DNA of 64,000 bases, taken from positions 186,001 to 250,000 of the forward strand of contig JAGTXK010000073.1 of NCBI GenBank assembly GCA_019096195.1, read 5' to 3'. Within the stretch, counting starts at the first letter, position 1; the number at the start of each line of letters is the position of its first letter. Shown here in pieces: positions 1 to 11,876 of the stretch. Under the pieces are notes generated by a model. The model was given only the letters and a program-made list of their open reading frames with translations, did no database searches and had not been told where the DNA came from. This stretch comes from Boletus sp. NGJ (Eukaryota; Basidiomycota; Agaricomycetes; Boletales; Boletaceae). Both the position numbers and the translations under genes were made by a program.

Positions 1-309
1 TGGCCTGGCTGTGGCAAGGGTTTTGCACGGCAGCACGACTGCAAACGACACGAGCAGTTGCATTCCAATTACCGCCCCTTCACTTGCGATGGGTGCAACA
101 AGACGTTTGCTCGCATGGATGCTCTGAACCGACACCGTGAGTATCCTTGCTTGACCCCATGACGACGACTGATCGCCTACCCCTACTCAGTACGCTCTGA
201 AGGCGGCGCCGAGTGCCAGCGCATTTTAGATGCTGCCAAGGACTCGGAAGGGCTCCCAATTGCCAAGACTGAAGAGAAGGGATGGCCTGGCATGAGTGTC
301 ATGGTCTAA
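1..309 (+). CDS. C2H2 zinc-finger protein, C-terminal part (cut by window edge)
   Basis: Partial gene; exons 1..136 and 191..309 are joined by a 54-nt GTGAGT..CAG intron. The first exon encodes two C2H2 fingers: the end of one beginning WPGCGKGF, and one beginning [17 protein letters not shown]. The last exon reads [17 protein letters not shown] and ends MSVMV-stop. Two fingers with this linker suggest a nuclear DNA-binding regulator. The protein and the intron position match the last two exons of the kinase-zinc-finger gene at 48557-51431, so the two are recent paralogues. Whether this copy also carries a kinase domain lies outside the window. A 5-nt insertion near position 301, relative to the paralogue, gives it a different, shorter C-terminus. 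Confidence 0.85.
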
Positions 310-700
310 TACCTGATCACGTTCATCCGTCTCTTTTACCGCAAGTCACCCTCAATGCCCATATAATCTGACGCGCACCAAGCTAATCCTACCATTGTAT
401 CCTCACCTGATATTACTGCCGATTACCATACATACAGGACACATCGCGGTTTCTGCTTTCATCTCGTTTTCGCTTTGTCCCTGTCTATTCCTACCCGGAT
501 CTCACCGCTTGTCATTTATACTGATATTGATTGCACGATCCACCACCTGCTACCCCCTTCGTATATTCTCGCTGTTGCGTACTGTGCACCGCTCTCCTGG
601 TTTTTATTATTGTTGCTCTCTTTTTTGCCTATGATTCTTGTAGCGTAGCTCATCGTAGATATTGGTGGACTCGTCAGTCAGCCTAACATATTTATGTAAC
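1..700. repeat. Inverted segmental duplication, copy A
   Basis: Coding exon, intron position, last exon and about 390 bp of downstream non-coding DNA match the reverse complement of about 48225-49000. The match runs at least to the shared CATATTTATGT near 690. Similarity in the non-coding flank shows that a genomic segment was copied, not only a protein domain. The left limit is outside the window. Confidence 0.85.
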
Positions 701-3700
701 CGGAAGGAAAGACTCGGAAAGTAAATCATTAATATATTTCTGTCTTGATTGTGCGTCGAGGCTGCCGCGAGGACCAATATGTGCAACCCACGGCAAGTTC
801 GTATCTAACGTCCGTGTACAATATTAGCCGGGGTCACTTGAGCGAGGAGAGAAACGGAAACTTGGACGTCCAATGCACTGCCCTCACGAATATCAGATGA
901 CTAATGACCGAGTAGTAGAAATCGTTTTTCGTTTCGATCGGAGAGGCGATATAGCGAATCTCGCAGTTTCAGGCACGGGGGAGAGTGAGCAAGGCGGTGT
1001 CCAAGTGACGACGTTTGGTCGAATGGAAGATCAATATCAATCTCTGTGCGAGGTACTTGGCTGTACGAGTATTAATTGAGCGTCGGGGTCGCGTGACGCC
1101 ATCTGTTTCTTGTTTTCTTTCCGGACGTGACCCCAGTGGCAAAAGGTCCTTTTTTTTTGTGAGACAGAGATGCAGAAGCCCGTTGGTGATACCGAGAGAA
1201 ACGCGATTTGAAAAAAAGCCGTTGACATCGCGGAGTCCCCTCCTCAGGGACCCGCCTGACAACCCACTCGTGTCAATGTGGCCCAGGGACAAGTTGCGCC
1301 CCGTCCAAATCGTCGATTGGACGGACGAACGTGCTATCGGCGATCACTTGTATCAGATGAGTGTATCAGATGCTATCAACAGTCGCATGGGTCGTTTTTG
1401 ACCCCGTGTTCGTGAGAAGAGAAAAAAGGGACCTCGTTTGAATGGCAAGTGCAGTGTCCCCCCATGAAATAGAAACGCCGTCGACAATGACCTTTTTTTT
1501 TTTTGTCTTGTTTTGCGTTTCGACACTGCCCTCCACTTTTCTAGGCTTGGCACCTTCTTTTTTTTTTTTTTCTTCCCTGTGCGTGTCGTTGTTGAGTCTG
1601 TCGTCGTCGTTTGATGCCTATGTACGAATGTACAGTTCACTGAATTGGTCGAGAACGTGTCGAGAGCGACTTCAACGGCTTTCGGCTCCTCCCTTTTTCC
1701 GTGGAGAGTTCGAACCGCGAAACTCGGAGATGTGTGCTCGACTGAGTTTGGAAGAGCACGGATAACCAACTCAGAGCCGACGGCAAATGTATCCTCATCT
1801 GGGGCCCCTCTCTGAGAGAAAAAGACAACCTTCACGTGTAGGGACGGAGTATTATTGTGACTGTACTAGGCCATAGTGTGATATGTATATGTGTATATGG
1901 ACGACGGAACCGGCGACTTTTTGCTTGAAACGCCTCTTGCCAACGTTGCCGTCGAAGTTTCTGAATCCTCAGGGGAAACAGCGGTGGGAAAAACTCGGGT
2001 AATCCCCCCGGTGATCAAGGACAGTCACTTTTTCGAGAACGGGTCGAGGGGAACGGGTTGCGCTAGACTGCGGAACTCTCCGCGCCCCGTTCTGACTGTA
2101 CACAATGCGTTGATCGTCGGTGCTAGAGTACCCATATCATCTTCATCATCGGATGCGTGCATGGATTATCCAGTCGGGCCCATCTAACGGGGCCTTTCTC
2201 ATCGTCTGTAGGCCCTGGCTGGCGCTACCGCAGGCATATGACCATCTTGAGAAGTGTCTCCATCGAACAGCCCCCTCGTTTCCAACATGCATGCAGATCG
2301 ACGCGATCTTAGAAAAGGTCGTCTATCTCCATGGGTCAAGAACCAGCCGTGTCAGCTGTCCATGTCATGTTGCACTAGATGCAGGTACATGCCTCGGGAA
2401 ATGACGCATGCTGTGCTTGTCCTTCTGTAGTTTTTCCATTTTGGAGTCGGATTCGTGATCACTCATTCACGATTACTACTGTTGCGTATTCTGAACGCCG
2501 GTATATTATACCGCCGTGCCAAGTAAGCAGTCCCACTTGACCATATCATCTTGTCTTTCCCAATCCAGCGTGCAATTTCCGAGAACCGCGGTACCTGGAG
2601 TGGAAAGACTGGTGAGATCCAAGTGCAAGGCTGTGCCTCCGGTCACCCGTTCGTTCTCCCTCGCATTAACTTGCCCCGGTCAGGGTTCGTTTGATTGGCA
2701 CGGATGTGTTCCACATGCTACACCGCAGCGAGAACGAGGACCGCAGTCACAGGCAGGCCGTGGTTTTAGGATCTCTCTCCCTCGTTGGAGATACGGTTAT
2801 TTGTCAACGTTACTTGGCCGTACCGGTGATACGTGGGGGTTCGACGGGACGGGTTTAGATGCAATTATGACGATCACCTCGCAAGGTGATACGGTCTCGG
2901 TTTCGGCATCGACTTGGCGTCGAACGGACGTCGTCGTCTTGGTTGGTTCTCGGATAGGAGCTACTGGCAGTGCGATCTCGTCATCTTCTTTGCAGGCGAT
3001 CAATAGTGAATGGTGAAAGTTGGATGCGGGGGCGTTTCGATAGGGGTCTAGGAAACGCGCGTGTGCACACCGCGGAGGCGTTGAGCAGCGAGAGATTGGC
3101 CCGACGGGGCAGGCCCGTCGGAGGCAACAAAACGTTTTTCTCGCCCACTGCTGCGTAGTCCGAGCGGTGGGACAGGCTGACTGACTGCGCTGGTCGATTG
3201 CGCCGCCATCAGTGGCACAGTACCGACGCCGACAAAGAAAAAAAGTTTTGATCTGATCTGATTCGGGGAGCGCTCGGATGGCATGATGGGCGGGCGCTCA
3301 ATGCCCGGAGATGAATCTAGATATTAAAAATCAGTATTCCCACCACTACCCATGCCAGTGCCTCCACGCACGCCGTTCATGACCGGCGAGGGGCAGACAG
3401 CTTGACAGCGCGCGCGCAACGTCGGGGACGTCGGGGATGCTTGTGCGCGGTGCCGGGTTACCCGGTATCAATATGGTTAAGAGCAGACAGTGGATTCAGT
3501 GGAGGGTTCGAGTTTAGGATTAGTTGGGTGGATGCCAGTGGGAACGGTCATAAGACCCGGGAGCCGATCACGATGGGCGGTCTCGGGAATGGCCGGGAGG
3601 CGGCCATTGGCCTGTTTTCTTGGAAGCTTAGTCAGTCGGTCGCACGGAAGATGCGATGTTGCGACAGGAGTCGGATCCATATTGGAGGCGAGGTTTTTGT

Positions 3701-4440
3701 ATGTGCATCTCAAACTCTAGCACGGCCCTTGGCTGTTGCCGACTGCTGCTGCTTTGCTGCTGGGGGGTTGCATTCGTAGCATTCGAACTTTGTTTACGGA
3801 AGGATAACACGGCATCCAATTTTTTTGGACTCGGAGCCCAGAGAGTCGGTCTTAGTACATACGGCAGATCCGACGTCACGGTTGTGGTGGGAAGAGTGAG
3901 TAAGAGGGAGGTTCGACGGCCCCATGGCCGTGCTGATATTGCCAAGGGCTCGGATGATTCAGAGTAGCCTTTGAACTTATGGTTAGACCATCAGTCACCG
4001 ATGGGGAACAGGTAATCATGGTATTCTTGTTGGAGATCGCCGTGCTCAAATGGCGATGCGGTTCATTACAGCTGTTTGTGCAAGCATTAATGGCAATCGC
4101 GTGAATTTCGTGTTACACTGTGCCCGAGTCGGACGTCGAGCAGGATAAGATAAACACTTGAACTCGCTCAGATTCACCCATTCCAACAAATGGATAGAAT
4201 CTGTGCAGTGTGGATGAGTCCTCCGACCCGGGAATTAGACTGACGAACCCACCCCTTTCATTGAACCACTGTTGAAGACGGTCCACCGGGACACCACTTC
4301 CGAGTCAAGCAAGCACCTGAGGGAGGATAAGAAAATTCACGCGATTGTCTTTACTTTCGTAAACGGCTGTAAGCAAGCTTAGAAAACTACACCCATCACA
4401 GAAATAAAACAAGGGAATATAAAACGGTCGAATGAACGTA
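701..4440. other. Gene-free stretch, no assignable feature
   Basis: I find no reading frame with a recognisable domain or a credible exon chain on either strand. There are T-rich tracts at about 1490-1505 and 1558-1572, and overlapping open frames of 60-170 codons on both strands with low-complexity composition. These look like chance frames. Unannotated non-coding RNA or old transposon sequence cannot be excluded by eye. Confidence 0.5.
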
Positions 4441-7400
4441 CATTGGCACAGGAAAATCATCAAACGAATTCATCAAGAAGTTCAAAGTTCTCGTACAGTT
4501 TGTAACATCCAGTACTCACGTATTCTGTGTATGTATCGGGTACCTGCCGCAGGCACACGAGCTTCTGAAGAGTCTCCATGAACCCCAGGCGGTTGGTTAC
4601 AAATGAATAGGTGCAGCGGTCATCACCGTCCCGTTCAGGGAAGGTAAAGGAGAACGATGCTGGTTAACCAAGATCGGGCAAGATCGTGATATAAGGAAAG
4701 GAACCAGAGCCATGATCTCTGCCTTTACTGTTCAGATATCCATTATTGCGGGTGATATCGTGCACGACACCGAACCTTGTCGGAAATGAAAACCTGCCAT
4801 GTTCGCGATTCCGCCGACGCCGCTTCGGGCTCGCCTTTTGAATCACTTTGTCGATGAGGTTGTTGGTGGCAACACTGCATTGCACTGGTCCTCTGCCAGT
4901 GGCGTAGTGTCCAAGCTACATGGCGGATCAGGTCACTTGATGTTACGTTGTGAGAAAATGAATTCGGAAGACCGACCCGAGTTCGTTCTCCCCCTTGGTC
5001 CAGCGATGTTCGCGTCCATGTAGACCCAATGCGAAAAATCCAGATACACATCCTTGATCGTTGTGTGTGAAACTGATGCTCAAAGTCCGATATGCTATCT
5101 GGGGTCCAAAGACGAAATTCGAGCCGATCCACAACGAGGATCATCCGGCATCTCAGTGACTGCATTCTTCGCCTGTGTGCGGATGAACAAGTCCTCGGCC
5201 AGAAGTCAGAGAAGTCGACTAGGCAGCTCGCCATGTCAGAACAGAGTCTCCAAAGTGAACTCTAGTCATTCAGGCAATCCATGCAGATCGCTTGCGGCCA
5301 CGCACGACAAGAGCGGCGGTTCGGATAGATAACCTGTGAACGTTGTGAGCCCCCAATTACGATCCGGGGTCGTCGCAAGACGTATGCGCAGGTGGGTCGC
5401 CACGCATGGCTGGTGTTACAAGGATGGAAAGTCCAGACCCACATATCTTCGAGGACGCTGTGCGTAACACTTTCTGAGTTTGTCCGTGGTCCTCGAAAGA
5501 AAGACACCTATCCGACGTCGAGCACGAGTTAAGTAAGTAAGCGGCGATACGAACTTGGAAGGGAAGGGCAATTACAAGGATCGCTCATTACCCATGACGT
5601 GTTCTGGCCTTGAAACATGCTCCACGCCGATATGCCCGGCCCCGATGTACTCTACCCCCATCTCAATCGAGTGAAAGTCTCTCGACATCTCGAGAAGAAT
5701 TATCTGAGATGGCAGATGATAAGCAACGCTGTCGGGACAGTGCCACACTTACTAGATGAATTTCCCCATTTAGGGTCGAAAAGTCGGCGACCTTGAAAAT
5801 TGTTGAAGAGACTCGGAATACGACCCAGACACCAGAGAGCATGAGTTTCTGCATATGTGTGGTCGCTCACCGTACTACTAGTACAAAAAAGTCCGCCAGG
5901 CGTAAATGCTTGGGCTGGGTGAGTGTGCCTCACCGAGTGCCATTACGAACATGGGCTCGTAGGGAGCGTTAGGGAACGTCCTCGCGAGGCTGGCTCTAAA
6001 TTCTTGTAGGCAGTGGTAAGAACCATAGGAAAACAGGGGGGGACAATCAAATGAACTTTCCGTTCTGGTTCGGACCACGTTACTCAGCCATGGCTTCAAG
6101 TTTTTCGGCACCATTTAAAGTCATTGCCAGGTGAGGAGAGCATTGTAGGCTTCTCGGTAGTTCATCTGTGACTGCGGTGCTGGTGGAGGACTTGGACAAG
6201 ACAAACATGAACCTACAGAAGATTATCAAGTCGCGTTCAGGGTGCGGAAGATATACCTACACCTTTTCATATTTTTGAGTTTTCCAAAGAAATTAGTCCT
6301 GGAAGTAAATCCGGGATTGTGCCAGGCGTTGGGGACACTATCGCACATCTGGGACCGATTCATGATGGTCCGGCCGACCCGATGCATATTGGTTGCCTTT
6401 GCATCGTGAGTGGAACGACTTTTCTCTAGATACTCCTCAAGCATATCAGATAAAGCAGTGAAGAAGACGTAGCAGGTGGTTTGGTACTTATCCACGGAAG
6501 GGTGAAATTGGTAAACAAGTACCCATTTACTTCAGTTAACCTCCTTGACTTGCCAGTCCCTGAGTGCTGTACAACGGAACAGAACTTGGCATAGTACCAA
6601 GGAAAGGCCTTGGTCTTCCCAAATGACTTCTCGTTAGGGTGGACGCAACGAGAAGTCGTTTAAGAAGGCTAAGGTTGTATCTCAAATACTCGTAGAAGCT
6701 ATCGGCGGTTACGCCACAGTACTTTGTCATGATGGTCCCTGACAGGTCTTGAGACAGGTCTATCCGAGGACGTTGCCAGTAGTCCATCCCGTGTGGCTCT
6801 GGTCAGATTGCAAGATGTGGCGTACTAACCAGTTTCTTTCTTCATAATTTCTGGTTCCGGTGGTTCCGGTACTGTTGCTGGTACTTTGGGGACGGCTTCA
6901 GAAATGATATTAATGATCGACAGATCGTTATCAAAGGCTGCAACAGAGATCGAAGACATGTACCGCAATTTTGAATCTCGCATTTCCAAGCGTAAGCGAA
7001 CATGTCTCGGAATTCTCACCTGAGTACTGATCGACTTTTTGATTAATGCAAACCAAGGCTTTTTGTATCCTGTTCAATGATGGCATCAAGGAGCACGGCA
7101 CATTCAGTTGCAAAAGGTTTGAACTTCAACCGGAGACATCACCCAAAATATCTTCAACAACTTCATCTACTGCCCTGTCGAGCTTGTGATGAGTGGCGGC
7201 GTCCAAGTGATGTGGGAGACACTCGAAGGGTGTGTTGTCAAATTGTTGCTCCAAGTCATCTGATGAGCCGCAAGTTTGGTCATGATATCGGCAATCGAGC
7301 AAGCCACAATCGATAAGTCCGCTTCCGGGTAAGCCCTAACCCTAGAACAAGGTTAGTGTAGATCTTCGATGTCAATGTCACGAGGAAGATTATCACGGGT
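4440..7400 (-). other. Unresolved multi-exon gene or gene remnant
   Basis: Several minus-strand segments read like exons but could not be chained. About 4503-4662 encodes a stretch containing NRLGFMETLQKLVCLRQV, followed by a GTGAGT donor. About 5700-6110 encodes EFRASLARTFPNAPYEP and then a GTGAGG..TAG intron of about 55 nt. Others are 6226-6495, containing DMLEEYLEKSRSTHDAKAT, 6660-6787, containing SFYEYLRYNLSLLKRLL, and 6825-7019, rich in charged heptad-like sequence. I do not recognise the family. In-frame interruptions between pieces mean either many introns or decay. Function unknown. Confidence 0.35.
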
Positions 7401-9372
7401 GAGGGAGGAACATGAAGACAGGCAAGTTCTGAGGGGAAGGCGATAAGCCAATCAGCGATAAGGTGTGGTGGGTATTACTAAGTAAGGAGTGAGAGCGTTA
7501 CGGGTCTCTCGTTGTCGTCGTGCGGCGTGGGTCGTTCGTTTCGAGCAGGGGATGGAATCTGAGCAAAGAATGCGGCTAGCCAAGCCTATGGGCCACTTGT
7601 CGATTCCTGTTGCAAAATGTGCGTGAGCTAACCACCCACGCTTTGGCGGGGTCAGGAGAATTAATACCGAATGCGAGGGTTTCCATTCCTGGAAAGTCAC
7701 CCGAGATGTAGGCGGATCCGTCGGAAACCGGGGTGCATGTGGGTAGATCCACTCCGACAAACTCCTTACCTGGACACCATGATCTCGGCACGACCAACAA
7801 GGCGTTCTGTGTCACCAACCTCGATCAAACAGGAGCGGTCATCGACGCTTCGGGTGACTAGAACACATTCTATTATCCAGTGTAGGCATCTTCGAGAGCT
7901 CCATCGCCACTGCACTGAATTCCACTCTCCCTCAAGGACACATTGTTCTCGATTCTGCCGTTTCCCCGAACGCCTTCCAGGGTCCTGCGATAGACGGTCA
8001 GTTCATTGTGCGAAAGATGTGGTTACCATGATTTCCGATGGCGAAAAGTGATGGAGAAGCTGTTCCCATCCAACCCTTGCGGTGAGGTGATCATCGTAAG
8101 GGAGCTCACAGCCTACGTTGTGGATTGGACGTGTGTCAGGAATTCACGACGCGCGCGCACCGCCGCCCGTCCATCACCGCCCCATCGTAGCCACACGTGC
8201 ACACCGCACGACCGTGGCACTCCTGGCGCCACTCGCCCACGTCACCGATGCCACAAGAAGGTTACTAGCATTGCGAATGGGGATGGTCTAACTCATGTAG
8301 ATGAGGTTCAAGTACCCGAATGCATGGGCAGATGATATCCCACGAGGTTGTTGGTGAGAGCGGAGTTGTAGGGCTCAAACGAACACCCAGTGTGACCACT
8401 TACCACATAAATACACTCAGCTATGGAGTGAGTGAGGTTTGGGCAGGACAAGCTAGTACGGGGACAAAAACAGTAACGCCGATCTGTATCCTTGCGTGAA
8501 TGCGAGGAAAAATCACTCTCGGGTAACGTACGGGAAGTACACGTATACCTTGGCGGCATACGCGATTTGCGCCGCATCCGTTTGACACGCTGTCAAGATC
8601 CTCCTCGACCAGCCGATCAAGGACGCACAAGCAGCGGAACCGTTGCTCTTTATGATCAAGAATGAGAAGCATGGTACGGTTTCATCACGATCAGAACACT
8701 ACCTCAAAGTCTCACAAGTAAGGCATCGCCTGGTCATTGCATTTGGACCGCCATCCTAATCTCTTCACTATATGGTATGTGGAGTTCGACACAAGTAGAC
8801 TGACCTATGTGAGTATCTTGCATCCTAAACCAACTTGAAGGTTGGGTTTATCTTTCTCGTTAGGTGTGCCGCTACCCTTCAAATTATTATTTTCTTTACG
8901 AGAGAAACCCTAACCTATTAATCGTTGTTGAGAGTCCGACAACCGCCCGGTAAGCTGCCGCTTGGTCCCAAGACACCCGATACAAGATGCCCATGGACCA
9001 CCACGAGACAGGTTCTGTTCGGTATTTGGCAGGTAGATCACACGCGGATAGAGGAGAGAGTTATATGGACTTCCACTAAAGCCATCCGAGGACCAAGATA
9101 TTTGACTAACGAAAGTCTATGTACATTTTCAACATCTCAAACGAGCGAGTGTAGTACGCGTGGCCGTGCCAACCCACTAGGAGATGGACTTCCAATAGCT
9201 CACACCTTGACCACAAGCTCCTGTTCATATTCGCGTATCGCGACCTATCACGACTAGGCACTGCTGAAAGATTATCTCCAAGTGTTCATCCCAAGGCGTT
9301 TCCCGGTTGTATTTGAAAGTCGCAGCACGAAGATAAACCGGAAGAGGAGTCGTAGTACAAAGTCGACGCGCC
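7401..9372. other. Stretch with weak coding signal only
   Basis: A plus-strand segment at about 7885-8013 reads protein-like (contains GHIVLDSAVSPNAFQGPAI) but joins nothing convincingly. The opposite strand at 7576-7818 also has an open frame. A telomere-like AAACCCTAACC lies near 8906. No gene can be supported. Confidence 0.4.
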
Positions 9373-11876
9373 ATGTCCTACTCCTCTCTCCTCCCCGTCT
9401 TTCCGACCCAAGCCAACTTTCCAGCCTTCTCATCTGCACAGTCTGTGTCGAGAGGTCTTCCGTTGCCACAGTCGTCACCGTCTGCACCAGCTGGCCCAAG
9501 CTCATTCAAGGCACCCGCGCATAAGCATGCACACCATCTACACACCATCCCGCCTCGCGAAAAGTCTACCAGGACGCTCATCATCGACCATATGCTCTGG
9601 GTACACGCTCGCACGAGATTTGCCCAAGCCCGTGCAGAGCTTGGCATGACAGATCGTACCGGTGGTCCCTCCGCATCTCATTTCCAGCTCCGGGAACGTC
9701 CAGAACAGTACGACGAAGAAGACGAGGTCTCAAGTGATGGCGAGGACGTCGACCAACTGAAATCCAGAGCGGCAGGGCATGGAGACGCCCAGAATGAAGA
9801 CGAAGACACCAGAATGCAGAAACAAGATTTCGTCCTGGCACGGAGTCTCAGACTGCGTGCCATTGCCCTTGAAAAGGTCGTCACCTCCATGCTCGATCAG
9901 CCGCCACCCCTGCACCCCGTTCCTCCCATCGGTGATGAAACACAATCTCCTCCAGGTTCCCCCAGACGTCGTGAATCTCAACTTACAGCAAAAGCGTCAC
10001 ACCCACACACGTTGCCAAACGGAGTCCGTCTCCGTCTCGCTCTCGGCACGGTCGTTAATGATCTATTCGCTCGTCAAGCGCCGATAGCGCCATATCGACA
10101 TCACCACCACCCACCCCCAATCGTCGTTTCCAACTCTCTTTCAGACAAAGGATCGGCAGAGTCTCTGTCCTCAAATAGCTCCCCGGTAGTCCAGGACCCG
10201 TCCCCTCATCCTTCCACTTGCACAAGTCAATCGTCCGGAGGAGCTACCGCCGTGCTCCCGCCATCGCTTATCGCGCTTGCATCCATATCTGGAGCCTCCG
10301 GGGAACAACCATTCTCATTTCCTTCCACAATCCCCGTTCCTGGCGCACAGGGGCAACGAATTGTTGTACGTCGCTATTCGTCATGCCCTCTCTCAGAAAA
10401 ATAACCATCCTCCAAAGCAGCTGGGAAATCAAGCTCTCTGGAATGACAGAGTTCGTACCTTCTATATGGAAGGTACAGACCCCTCAACAGCAAACTCGCC
10501 ACCTGCCTTGCGTTGCCCAAGGCATCTGCATACCGGATGTGAGATCTGTGTTGTGGCGAAACAAGTTGTGAAAGCACCGGGAGGACCAGCAAAAGGAAGA
10601 GCTGGCGCCTGGGGGGGTGAGACGACTTCACGCCCTCCTAAAATTGGGTCAGGGAAGAGCATGGGCGGTAGTGGCGGCGGCATCACTGGTTGGCAAGATG
10701 GCAGTGGTATAGGTTCTGGGCTTTCTCATTCCGGGATCAACGGTAGCGTATTGCGCAGGAAGTCCAAGTGGCTTCAACAGGATCCAGAAGACGCCGGCTA
10801 TGCGGGTTCAGGCGCTGGAAATACGCGCCTCTCAGAACTGATTCCTCGGTATTTACGCTTGTCAGCACTTGTCGCGATGGAGCTAGGCCAGGAACTTGGA
10901 GATGAGGAATGTGAGCACGAATCCCAGGGAGGGAGGCCTGGAGTAGCACCTTCTGCGTCCCCACATTCCTCGATCCACGCTCGAAAAGCACAATCGGAGA
11001 GCGAAGCAAGTCCCCTACGGCCATCCAGAGATTGGTACATGCTGTTTGCGGGACTTCTCACTCGGGCCGCTTTGGAAGGGTACCTCACTGGTGGTTGGAG
11101 GGGACCTGCCGCCGCTTCCTGTCTACTCACCGTCGGACTTGGGATGTCAGACGATACATCCCTCAGCGATGAAGAAGAGGGAGAGTCGAAATTCGAGTGG
11201 TTCGATCCGGATGATCTTCCTACATTGAAAGAAGCAGCGCAAATCATGTTCCCCTCATTAAGCGCCATGGCCAGTGGCGTACAACTGCGTAAGGAAAATG
11301 CAGAGGCTGAATTTGAGGCTGAAATGAAGGAACGATTGCGAAGGGTAAGTGCATCCTCTGGCATGGACTGCTCAGCTGGGTTGATAATGTCAACTTTAGT
11401 TCTACGCCATTCCATCCCTGACCCCTGACCTGTCGACGCACATGGAAGATTTGGCATGGCATTATCCCGCCGAGCCTGTTGAACGAGCTGCGGTCCGTTT
11501 CTGTGAGGCCGTCGCGAAATGGCGGGGGAAACCGGAGCTAGAAACCGTAAGCGTCATTCGTTGTGATGTGGTCTGAAGATCTGATCGATGATCTCTCACG
11601 TACGCAACCTAGTACAAAAAGAGACCCAAAGATGTTACCACTCCAGCCATGACAATTGACTCACTAGTCCATTCCAACCCAACTAGTCCTACATCCGGGG
11701 TGTTCCCCACCCAGTCCAGCTTGCCAAAGTCCAAGAGACCCCCAATAGAGCAGTATTTTGTTCTTCCCCAATCACTCACTCTACGCAAACGCCGACGCTC
11801 GGGGGATGGTGGGGACCGCTTTACAAAGAGGGTGCACGGTGACGTGCTGGTTTCTACGGTGTCGTCCCATACTTGA
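9373..11876 (+). CDS. Conserved fungal protein of unknown function (783 aa)
   Basis: Model join(9373..10365,10397..11344,11400..11546,11613..11876); all junctions fall between codons. The protein has a Ser/Pro-rich N-terminus, a conserved-looking block LIIDHMLWVHARTRFAQAR at about residues 75-95, an acidic EEDEVSSDGED stretch, and a low-complexity middle. A second compact block, WYMLFAGLLTRAALEGYL, lies near residue 535. The basic tail KKRPKD/RKRRRSGD could be a nuclear localisation signal. Introns 2 and 3 (55 and 66 nt) are ordinary. Intron 1 would be only 31 nt (GTACGT..CTCAG); without it the frame is lost. I recognise no catalytic or binding domain and do not assign a function. Confidence 0.75.

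Noticed and set aside
1353-1835. 160-codon minus-strand open frame
   Set aside because: Its Lys-rich run derives from poly-T tracts on the plus strand; no protein-like conservation or motif is visible.
2516-3016. 166-codon plus-strand open frame
   Set aside because: Low-complexity Ser/Arg-rich translation, overlapped by minus-strand frames, no splice-linked neighbours and no domain.
7327-7343. Telomere-like CCCTAACCCTA as evidence of a chromosome end
   Set aside because: Only one to two repeat units, far from the window ends and surrounded by unique DNA; a telomere would show long tandem arrays.
10798-11457. 219-codon antisense open frame
   Set aside because: Antisense shadow of an exon of the 783-aa protein; no independent support.
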